Assembly (NCBI RefSeq): GCF_017310645.1
Contig: NZ_JAFLRH010000019.1
Coordinates: 1-64,000 of the forward strand
Length of the DNA stretch: 64,000 nt
From: Paradesulfitobacterium ferrireducens
Lineage (GTDB): Bacteria > Bacillota > Desulfitobacteriia > Desulfitobacteriales > Desulfitobacteriaceae
Direction: 5' to 3'
Shown: positions 16,837 to 23,780 of the stretch, one piece after another
Layout of the letters: the number at the start of each line of letters is the position of its first letter
Numbering within the stretch: position 1 is the stretch's first letter
The notes under the pieces: model-generated
What the model was told of the DNA's origin: nothing
Database searches by the model: none
The model's input: the letters and a program-made list of their open reading frames with translations, nothing else
Program-made: the position numbers and the translations under genes

Positions 16837-18015
16837 ATGACTTATACCGATAAAATCTTTACCCGCAACTACATCCTTACTTTCTTAGCAACCTTGTTTG
16901 TGTTCGGTTCGATTAATTACCTCATCCCGATCTTGCCGGTATATTTTCAGAACTTGGGCTATAACAACTCTGAGATCGGTTTAATTGTTAGTTCGTACTC
17001 TTTTTCGGCCATTTTTCTCAGACCGTTGATTGGGAAGTATGCTTCACTTTACGGCAGCAAGAAATTAATGCTGGCAGGCACAGTTATATTAACCCTTGCC
17101 AGCCCATTGTATTTATTCGCCAAAGCCATGTTGGCCTTGATCATCGTAAGGATCTTAAACGGGGCGGGTACCGCCAGTTTTGCGACCTCGTCTTCAATAT
17201 TTGTTTCATATATTGCTCCTAAGAGGCGGCTGGCTCAGGCAATCGGGATTTATGTTACTTCCATCAGTTTGGCGACAGGACTCGCACCTACCCTGGGTTC
17301 TTGGCTCATGCAGGAATATCCTATTAAGATTGTATTACTGATCCCTGCTGTGGCGGCTTTGGCTGCCGTGATTTTCACGACTAAGATCGATTATCAGTTC
17401 TCACCGGCTCAGGAAAGCAGTACGAAATCATTTAAGGAAATTATCAAAGACAAAAATGTCATCATACCAAGTGTTACCTGGATCACTGCTTCTTTTACCA
17501 TAGGGGTTGTGATGGCTTTTTTGCCTTTATATGTGCTCACGGTTCCGGGTACGAATGCCCCGCTCTTCTTTGCGGTTTATTCAATGACGCTCATTTCTAT
17601 AAGATTTATCGGCGGCGGGTTGTCTGACCGCTTCGGGCGGATGAAAGTTATTGTCCCGTCCATGATGCTAATCGTCTCAGGTATTTTAGGACTGGCTTTT
17701 ATCAGGGGGCCGCTGTCCCTGGCAGTATGTGCTATTGTCTATGGGCTGGGGTTCGGGCTTGCTTACCCGAGCATGGCGGCATTGGTCGTCGACAATTCAG
17801 ATACCGCCAGCAGGGGAATGGCCCTTGGAATTTTCTCAGCATCTGTTGATGCCGGGCAATTTCTGGGGCCCTTTTCAATGGGAATAGTGAGTCACCTGGC
17901 AGGGTTTGAAGTCATGTTCGCGCTTACGGCACTGGTGCCGTTGCTGGGAGTGGCGTTTTTTTGGGTAATGTATGGCTTGCTGCCGCAGATTAAACGCAAA
18001 AATAAAGAGGAATAG
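16837..18015 (+). CDS. MFS transporter
   Basis: This 392-aa, 12-helix major facilitator has the loop 2-3 motif region (FLRPLIGKYASLYGSKKLML, about residues 60-79) and the repeated GGGLSDRFGRMKV motif between helices 8 and 9. It resembles the drug/organic-acid efflux or uptake branch with about 390 residues. ATG 16837 is preceded by AAGGTGAA. It lies at the end of the catabolic island and may export or import an intermediate; no substrate is evident. Confidence 0.82.
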   Translation: MTYTDKIFTRNYILTFLATLFVFGSINYLIPILPVYFQNLGYNNSEIGLIVSSYSFSAIFLRPLIGKYASLYGSKKLMLAGTVILTLASPLYLFAKAMLALIIVRILNGAGTASFATSSSIFVSYIAPKRRLAQAIGIYVTSISLATGLAPTLGSWLMQEYPIKIVLLIPAVAALAAVIFTTKIDYQFSPAQESSTKSFKEIIKDKNVIIPSVTWITASFTIGVVMAFLPLYVLTVPGTNAPLFFAVYSMTLISIRFIGGGLSDRFGRMKVIVPSMMLIVSGILGLAFIRGPLSLAVCAIVYGLGFGLAYPSMAALVVDNSDTASRGMALGIFSASVDAGQFLGPFSMGIVSHLAGFEVMFALTALVPLLGVAFFWVMYGLLPQIKRKNKEE

Positions 18016-18075
18016 CCCGGCTCACGGAGAATTATAAAAGTGTGGGGTTCTGTAGGTGGGCAGGAGGAGAAAGTA

Positions 18076-18561
18076 ATGTTGAAAGAAATCCTTCGCACTG
18101 TCGCGGACAACGATATACGTTATCTGCAACTGCGGTTTGTAGACACTTCGGGAATTCTGCGCACGAAAGTAGTGTTAAAGCCGGCTTTTGAGGCTGCATT
18201 AAAGTACGGAGTCAATTTTTCCAAAGCTATTATGAGCTTCACTGCACTTGACCGGCTTGTGGATGAACCCTACTACAATGCTGCGGATGGAGATTTTTGG
18301 GCTGTTCCGGATCTCGGATCGTTTGCCTTGTCTCCGCTGCAGGCGGATACGGCCTATGTGTATTGCAACCTGCTGGAGCCCGATGGTTCTCCTTTTCCCG
18401 GGTGTTACCGGACTTTGCTAAGTAAGCTCCTTGCTGAAGTGGAGTCTGCCTGGGGTGGTTCGGTTGTGGGGGCCTTTGAACCTGAGTTTATGGTGATTGA
18501 CGCCGAGCCAGCGGTTCTGGGACAGGGGGCTCAAATCTTTTGGCACCGCTCCCCCGAATGA
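18076..18561 (+). pseudogene. Glutamine-synthetase-family 5' fragment
   Basis: This 161-aa product matches only the N-terminal beta-grasp domain and the first catalytic strand of glutamine-synthetase-type ligases: RYLQLRFVDTSGILRTKVV (about 13-31), an aromatic DGDFWAVPDL region, and the metal-site motif GAFEPEF near residue 139. The rest of a roughly 440-aa enzyme, including the ATP and glutamate sites, is missing. Similarity fades at about 18520, where acetamidase sequence begins in another frame. ATG 18076 has a strong AGGAGGAGA site, so the truncated product may still be made. Confidence 0.6.
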
Positions 18562-19036
18562 GGATATCCCCTGCGGCACTCCAGGCCGCCACGGAGGGAA
18601 TATGGATACCCGGCATATTGGCCCGGGAAGCAGGCTGTACCTGCCGGTGTTCGTGTCGGGGGCGAATCTGGCCATGGGGGATCTCCATGCGGTAATGGGC
18701 GATGGTGAAGTCTCGATCTGCGGGGTTGAAATTGCCGGAGAAGTTACGGTAAAAGTGGATCTGATTAAAGGAAAACAGTCGAAATGGCCTGTACTGGAGA
18801 CCGCGACCGATTGGTATCTCATTGCCTCAGGGCAAGATTTGGATGAAGCGGCCCTTTTTGCCATGGAAGAGGCGACTGCATTCTTAATGAGACGAACCCA
18901 ACTGCCCCTCAATGACGTGGTGTCTTTGCTCAGTATTGCCGGGAATCTTGAGATCAGCCAAGTGGTTGATCCCTTAAAAACGGTGCGCATGCGGCTGCCG
19001 AAGAAGGTTTATGAGCCCTATCAGCTGGCCTTTTAG
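18540..19036 (+). pseudogene. Acetamidase/formamidase-family 3' fragment
   Basis: From about 18545 the second frame reads GTPGRHGGNMDTRHIGPGSR, LYLPVFVSGANLAMGDLHAV and MGDGEVSICGVEIAGEV through to a normal C-terminus. This is the C-terminal half of the FmdA/AmdA acetamidase/formamidase family. The N-terminal half is absent; upstream is the glutamine-synthetase fragment in a different frame. The only nearby start (TTG 18497) has no ribosome site. A deletion that removed one gene's 3' half and the next gene's 5' half explains the arrangement. A good terminator follows at 19051. Confidence 0.6.
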
Positions 19037-19050
19037 GAACTGGATTGTTA

Positions 19051-19096
19051 AAGCAAGTCCCGGGGAGGAAGTCTTTCCGGGGCTTGTTTTGTTTAG
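19051..19096 (+). terminator. Intrinsic terminator after the acetamidase fragment
   Basis: A GC-rich hairpin (AAGCAAGTCCCGG against CCGGGGCTTG) is followed by TTTTGTTT. It closes the upstream catabolic transcription unit. The rest of the 273-bp gap before the aldehyde oxidoreductase gene is AT-rich and probably holds that gene's promoter, though no clear -35/-10 pair was identified. Confidence 0.7.
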
Positions 19097-19309
19097 AAAA
19101 ATATTTCTTTTTAAAATTTTTCTTCGAAATTTTGATCTAATTTGTTACAATAGATAAAGAACATGTTTTGGCTAATTCTAAAATAAGCGGTTGAGAGGTC
19201 ATTAAATAATCACCCAATCTTTACAGACTGCGGTGTATAATGATAATGAGCCTTTGCGAAGCTATTGAATTTTAAGGCGGATGCAGCCGCCTGAAGGAGA
19301 GGGAAGAGA

Positions 19310-21010
19310 GTGAACAAGATACTAAGAATTAACATGGCCTCTTTGGAGCAAAAGCTGGAAGACGGGAACAAAGATTACGAATTGCTTGGAGGCCGGGCTT
19401 TTATCGCCAAGTTTTTACTCGATGAAGTGAAGCCGTCATGCGAACCTCTTGGACGCCATAACAAACTCATCTACACCCCTGGTTTATTGGGCGGAAGCAA
19501 AGTCTTTAGTTCGGGAAGAATTTCAATAGGAGCGAAAAGCCCGCTGACCGGCGGCATCAAGGAGAGCAACGGCGGCGGTGTCGTCGGGATTAAACTGGGC
19601 CGGTTAGGCTATAAGGCAATCGTTATTGAAGATCTCCCTCAAAATGATCAGAAGTATATTATCAAAATCAGTGCTGAGGGTGTAGAAATTCTGCCGGGTG
19701 AGGAATACTGGGGCTTAAAGGTCTATGAAACGGCGGCCAAGCTCAGGGAGCGCTTTGGCAACAAGGTTGCGGTTTCTTGCATCGGGCCGGCCGGAGAAAT
19801 GAAGTTCTTCTCGGCCGGAATTGCGAATACCGATGCGGAAGGCGTACCGAGCCGCTACAGCGGCCGCGGAGGCTTAGGGGCGGTAATGGGTTCGAAAGGG
19901 ATTAAAGCCTTGGTTATTGACGATTCCGGGGCTAAAATGCATGAGCCTGCCAACAGCGCGGAATTCAATGAAGTGATGAAAGAATACGCCAAGATCCTCA
20001 AAGAATCCCCGGTGGTTGAAGCTTACAACACCTATGGCACCTCAGCCATGGTGCAAGTGACCAATGCCGTAGGAGGCTTGCCGACCAGAAACTTTTCCGC
20101 CGGTAAATTTGAAGGCGCGGAGAAGATTGATGCTGAGCGCCTGTATGACACCATCACCAGCCGTAATGGGAATCCAACCCATGCCTGCATGCCCGGCTGT
20201 ATGATTCGTTGCTCCAATGTCTATCCGGACGAACAAGGCAATACCGTCGTTTCACCTCTGGAGTATGAGACTATTGCCCTCATGGGTTCCAACTTGTCCA
20301 TTGATAACCTGGATGTGATTGCCAAGCTGAATTACCTGTGCAATGACTACGGGATTGACACGATTGAGACTGGAGCTGCAATAGGAGTTGCTATGGAAGG
20401 CGGAGTGATTCCGTTTGGGGATGCTCAAGGTGCCATTGAATTAGTGCACGAGATTGGGAAAGGCTCCTTAATTGGCCGCGTCTTAGGGATGGGCGCTGCC
20501 ATTACCGGCAAAGTCTTAGGGGTGACCAATGTTCCGGTCGTGAAGGGACAGTCCATGCCTGGTTACGAACCCAGAGGGATCAAAGGCTTAGGGGTAACCT
20601 ATGCGACATCTCCCATGGGGGCGGACCATACGGCGGGTGCCACAGCCCGGGCAAAGGTTGACCATAATTCACGGGAAGGACAAGCTGCTTTATCGAAAAA
20701 AATGCAGTACACGATCCCGATCTATGATGACCTCGGCCTGTGTATGTTTGTCTCAGCAGCTCTCGGTGCTTACCCTGAGGTGCTGGCTAAATTGGTAAAT
20801 ACTCAGCTAGGGACCAATTATAGCTCGGATGATTTATTTAAACTTGCTCAAGATACAGTCCAGTGGGAGCGTGAATTCAACCGGCGGGCAGGCTTTACCA
20901 ATGCGGATGACCGCCTGCCCGAGCATTTCTATGAAGAGCAAAATCTTTCCACCGGCACCGTGTTTGATGTCAGTGACGAAGAGTTGGATGAAGTGCACAA
21001 GCTGGGATAA
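19310..21010 (+). CDS. Aldehyde:ferredoxin oxidoreductase family protein (tungsten/molybdenum)
   Basis: This 566-aa protein has the AOR N-terminal domain (GGRAFIAKFLLDEV; LIYTPGLLGGSKVFSSGRIS), a pterin-binding region, and cluster cysteines Cys293, Cys297 and Cys301 (CMPGCMIRC) plus Cys478 (GLCMF). The spacing C-x3-C-x3-C differs by one from the classic C-x2-C-x3-C. Family members oxidise aldehydes to acids, or reduce activated acids, with ferredoxin. Just ahead of an IclR regulator and the glycyl radical operon, it may process an aldehyde product of that pathway. GTG start 19310 follows GAAGGAGAGGGAAGAGA. Confidence 0.85.
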   Translation: MNKILRINMASLEQKLEDGNKDYELLGGRAFIAKFLLDEVKPSCEPLGRHNKLIYTPGLLGGSKVFSSGRISIGAKSPLTGGIKESNGGGVVGIKLGRLGYKAIVIEDLPQNDQKYIIKISAEGVEILPGEEYWGLKVYETAAKLRERFGNKVAVSCIGPAGEMKFFSAGIANTDAEGVPSRYSGRGGLGAVMGSKGIKALVIDDSGAKMHEPANSAEFNEVMKEYAKILKESPVVEAYNTYGTSAMVQVTNAVGGLPTRNFSAGKFEGAEKIDAERLYDTITSRNGNPTHACMPGCMIRCSNVYPDEQGNTVVSPLEYETIALMGSNLSIDNLDVIAKLNYLCNDYGIDTIETGAAIGVAMEGGVIPFGDAQGAIELVHEIGKGSLIGRVLGMGAAITGKVLGVTNVPVVKGQSMPGYEPRGIKGLGVTYATSPMGADHTAGATARAKVDHNSREGQAALSKKMQYTIPIYDDLGLCMFVSAALGAYPEVLAKLVNTQLGTNYSSDDLFKLAQDTVQWEREFNRRAGFTNADDRLPEHFYEEQNLSTGTVFDVSDEELDEVHKLG

Positions 21011-21030
21011 GTTGCGGAGTAAGAGTTTGA

Positions 21031-21061
21031 AACCTCTAAAGGGAGACCTTTGGAGGTTTTC
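21031..21061 (+). terminator. Intrinsic terminator after the AOR gene
   Basis: The inverted repeat AACCTCTAAAGG / CCTTTGGAGGTT with a short loop is followed by TTTCTTA. It separates the AOR unit from the IclR gene. Confidence 0.7.
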
Positions 21062-21071
21062 TTACATGTTC

Positions 21072-21128
21072 GCCGTTCGCTCTTAATAATATGCCGTTCA
21101 CCCTTAAATAGATACCGTTTGGGTTAAA
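21072..21128 (+). promoter_or_regulatory. Three direct repeats with 21-bp period upstream of the IclR gene
   Basis: GCCGTTCGCTCTTAA (21072), GCCGTTCACCCTTAA (21093) and TACCGTTTGGGTTAA (21113) are spaced by 21 bp, two DNA turns. They lie 100-150 bp ahead of the IclR-family start. Such helically phased repeats suggest cooperative binding by a dimer, most simply autoregulation by the IclR protein. A related stretch (GCGTTCACTCTAAA, about 22030) occurs after the gene. Confidence 0.5.
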
Positions 21129-21219
21129 TTTATACTTTTCGCAATTCTTTTATATTAATATGTTACTAGAAAGGAAACTAGGTTCCCTAGAAGTGAACAG
21201 CCTGAAAGGAAGACAGCGA

Positions 21220-22002
21220 ATGAATGATGTTGACACTTCTACCCGTAACAGCGGTTGTATAGATAAAGTGGTTGAAATCTTAGGGTGTTTTTCCTATGAA
21301 CAACCTGAGCTTGGTGTGACCGAAATTGCAACGAAGCTGGAGATGTATAAGAGTACCATATTCAGAATTCTCAAGAATATGGAAAGAAACGGCCTTGTCA
21401 GCCAAAATCAACATAACTTAAAATATCGCCTGGGATTTAAACTCTTAGAGTTAGGAAACATAGTCTTGTCTGGATTGCAAATCAGGCATATCGCCCTCCC
21501 CAAAATGCGAGAGCTTAATGAGTCAACGCGGGAAACGATTACACTGAATGTGGTTGAAAATAACATGCGCGTTTGTATTGAAAAGTTAGAGAGTCCTGAA
21601 CCTGTCCGTAATTTCGACCAAAGCGTCGGCGGCAGAAATCCTTTGTACTTAGGAGCTGCGGGCAAGGTGCTCTTGGCATTTTTGCCTGATCAGCAAATCA
21701 ATTTGATTCTAAAACAAAAAAACTTGGAAGCAACCATTCTGGGACTTGCAGTAACCCCTTCAATTCTGCGTGAACAAATAGCTCGAATCAGGCAGCAAGG
21801 ATATGCGCATTTCTCAAATGAACGCAGTAAAGGAGCAGCTTCGGTTGCCGCGCCCATTCGCAATCATGAAGGGAATGTAGTTGCAGGAATAAGCCTTTCC
21901 GGTCCGGAATATCGTTTTGTAGGGGAACGGTTGGATAGTTTGATTCGAGATGTTATTAGCGGTGCCGAAGACATTTCCGCAAGACTGGGTTGGAGAAAAT
22001 AG
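21220..22002 (+). CDS. IclR-family transcriptional regulator
   Basis: This 260-aa regulator has an N-terminal winged helix (DKVVEILGCFSYEQPELGVT and MYKSTIFRILKNMERNGLVS, about residues 15-65) and a C-terminal IclR effector domain with the conserved late segment GAASVAAPIRNHEGNVVAGI. ATG 21220 was chosen because AAAGGAAG precedes it and the length then matches the family; an upstream in-frame ATG at 21160 would add 20 residues. It is located between the AOR gene and the MFS/glycyl radical operon and is the obvious candidate regulator of both. Effectors of this family are usually small acids from the pathway. Confidence 0.87.
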   Translation: MNDVDTSTRNSGCIDKVVEILGCFSYEQPELGVTEIATKLEMYKSTIFRILKNMERNGLVSQNQHNLKYRLGFKLLELGNIVLSGLQIRHIALPKMRELNESTRETITLNVVENNMRVCIEKLESPEPVRNFDQSVGGRNPLYLGAAGKVLLAFLPDQQINLILKQKNLEATILGLAVTPSILREQIARIRQQGYAHFSNERSKGAASVAAPIRNHEGNVVAGISLSGPEYRFVGERLDSLIRDVISGAEDISARLGWRK

Positions 22003-22022
22003 CTTTTTTTTTACCCATTGAC

Positions 22023-22140
22023 GGGAACTGCGTTCACTCTAAAGCAACAGACTTAAGAGTCGGAAAATCTTGAAAAGAGAAATAAGGTTATATTTTTTAA
22101 TCATTCAAGGGAACAGAGTTTCGCTAGAGGGAACGAGAAT
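22023..22140 (+). promoter_or_regulatory. Candidate IclR operator half-sites upstream of the glycyl radical operon
   Basis: GGGAACTGCGTTCACTCTA (22023-22041) and GGGAACAGAGTTTCGCTAGA (22109-22128) share the pattern GGGAAC-N4-TTc-CT, and GGGAAC recurs at 22129. They resemble the 21-bp repeats ahead of the IclR gene. The 313-bp gap 22003-22315 contains these sites, two AAGGAGGTGA purine tracts (22172 and about 22215) and no credible gene beyond a 12-codon reading frame. No hairpin terminator was seen after the IclR gene. Confidence 0.4.
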
Positions 22141-22315
22141 GATCCTCAAGTAAAAAACCTCAACAATGGACAAGGAGGTGAGTAGGTCCGAGAGCACGTT
22201 GTGGATTAACTGCTAAGGAGGTGAGGGCAAAATAAAATTCTCAAGTCCAGCCCATTAAAAAATCCCTTATAACATCCCATCCCATTATATTTTTTGGAAG
22301 GAGATGAATTGAATT

Positions 22316-23695
22316 ATGGAAGCACAAGTCCAAGCTAATGTATCAGTCAAAAAACACGGAATTATACCTAAAGCTCCGGGAGTATCTTGGTGGGCCTTGC
22401 TTCTTTTGTGGGCAGTTTTCGGCATTAATGCCATTGGCCGTGAAATGATGAATCGGGTGACTCCGGCGATTGTCGCTGAATATCATATTGACGCAACCAC
22501 GTGGGGGCTTATTGCCGCGTTAGTCATGATCGCAAATTCCGCGCTTGCCCTTCCGGGCGCAAGATGGTCTGATGCAGGTGGTCATGGCTGGGCCAGAAAA
22601 TATAGACATTTACCAGTTGTAATCGGTTATACTTTATTTTGTGTATTAACTGGATTAAATGTTTTTACGGTTAGTCTTGGTGGATTCATTATTTTACAAA
22701 TGTTAAAGAGTGGGTTTAGCGGTTGGGGTGAGTCAATCGAAGTTACTTCCGTCGCAGAATGGTGGCCGGAAGAGTACCGCGGATTTGCACAAGGAGCGCA
22801 CCACGCAGGCTATCCTTGGGGTTCTCTTATCGGTGGTGCTTTAATTGCCTTGATTCTTGCCCAATATGGCGAGGAAAATTGGCGTTTAACTTTTCTGCTG
22901 ATTCCTTTGCTGCAGATCCCAGTATTTGCAATTTATTGGATATTCGCAAATCCAAGGAATTTCAAAACATTCCAAGAAAAGTCCAGAAAGATGGGACTTA
23001 CACCCACAATTCAAGAGGATGCCACCGAAGCAGTCGCTAAGCCCGGTGCTATGGGCAGAGCATTAAAAAATCCTAATATTGTCATGGCTGCTTTTGGCTC
23101 TTTCTTAGGGATCGTTTCTTATGCCGGTCTCGGTTTTTGGCTGGCTCCGTACCTTTCCTTCGTAGGTAAAATGAGTATTTCCGCAGCCGCAGGCTGGAGC
23201 GTTATCTTTACTATTACAGGCGGTATCGGTCAAATTTTCTGGGGAACCTTATCAGATAAAATCGGCCGTAAAGTAACTTTGATTATTACCTTCTTGTGGC
23301 TCGCTGTTGGCTTGTATCTCATGCAGTACACTGTAAACGGTTTAGGTTGGCTGATCGGAATTCAACTGTTTGCCGGCATGGCCACAAACGCCATTTTCCC
23401 GGTGCTCTATTCTTTGGCGACCGATTCTTCCGAACCGGGAGCTGCGGGAATCGCGAACTCGATCAACCTTTTTGGTCTCTATATCGGTGGTATCTCCCCG
23501 TTCGTCTTAGGCATATTTATTAATTTAGGCGGCGGCTGGAACACGCAAACGGGTTATGTCTATGGTCTTTGGTTCTTGTCCGCTTGCATGGTTATTGCAG
23601 CTTTGGCGATCCTGCTCTTCACCAGAGAAACCCGTGGTCCTTGGAAAGGCCGTGACTTTAGCTTAGTCAGTATGGAAAAATGCAACGTTAAATAG
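22316..23695 (+). CDS. MFS transporter of the glycyl radical operon
   Basis: This 459-aa, 12-helix major facilitator resembles the organic-acid:H+ symporter/ACS branch. It has REMMNRVTPAIVAEYHID near the first helix, SGWGESIEVTSVAEWWPEEYRG (split about residues 134-155) in the loop 4-5 area, and WGTLSDKIGRKVTL between helices 8 and 9. The acidic-aromatic EWWPEEYRG motif is typical of carboxylate transporters. It is the first gene of the GRE unit and likely imports the enzyme's substrate. ATG 22316 has GGAAGGAG at a rather long 12-base spacing. Confidence 0.85.
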   Translation: MEAQVQANVSVKKHGIIPKAPGVSWWALLLLWAVFGINAIGREMMNRVTPAIVAEYHIDATTWGLIAALVMIANSALALPGARWSDAGGHGWARKYRHLPVVIGYTLFCVLTGLNVFTVSLGGFIILQMLKSGFSGWGESIEVTSVAEWWPEEYRGFAQGAHHAGYPWGSLIGGALIALILAQYGEENWRLTFLLIPLLQIPVFAIYWIFANPRNFKTFQEKSRKMGLTPTIQEDATEAVAKPGAMGRALKNPNIVMAAFGSFLGIVSYAGLGFWLAPYLSFVGKMSISAAAGWSVIFTITGGIGQIFWGTLSDKIGRKVTLIITFLWLAVGLYLMQYTVNGLGWLIGIQLFAGMATNAIFPVLYSLATDSSEPGAAGIANSINLFGLYIGGISPFVLGIFINLGGGWNTQTGYVYGLWFLSACMVIAALAILLFTRETRGPWKGRDFSLVSMEKCNVK

Positions 23696-23701
23696 TTTTA
23701 T

Positions 23702-23742
23702 AGGGAATTGCAATTTGTCCATGTGAAAAGTTGCAATTCCCT
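23702..23742 (+). other. 12-bp perfect inverted repeat between the MFS and GRE genes
   Basis: AGGGAATTGCAA (23702-23713) and TTGCAATTCCCT (23731-23742) form a perfect stem with a 17-base loop. No T run follows. It lies in the 85-bp gap just ahead of the GRE large-subunit ribosome site, so it could protect or process the mRNA and allow much higher expression of the enzyme than of the transporter. Confidence 0.6.
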
Positions 23743-23780
23743 TGTATCAAACAGGATTTAGAAAGAGGGAGGTAGAATCA

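Noticed and set aside
22178-22216. 12-codon GTG reading frame between two AAGGAGGTGA tracts upstream of the MFS gene, possible leader peptide
   Set aside because: The purine tract overlaps the start codon with no proper spacing and the peptide is not recognisable.
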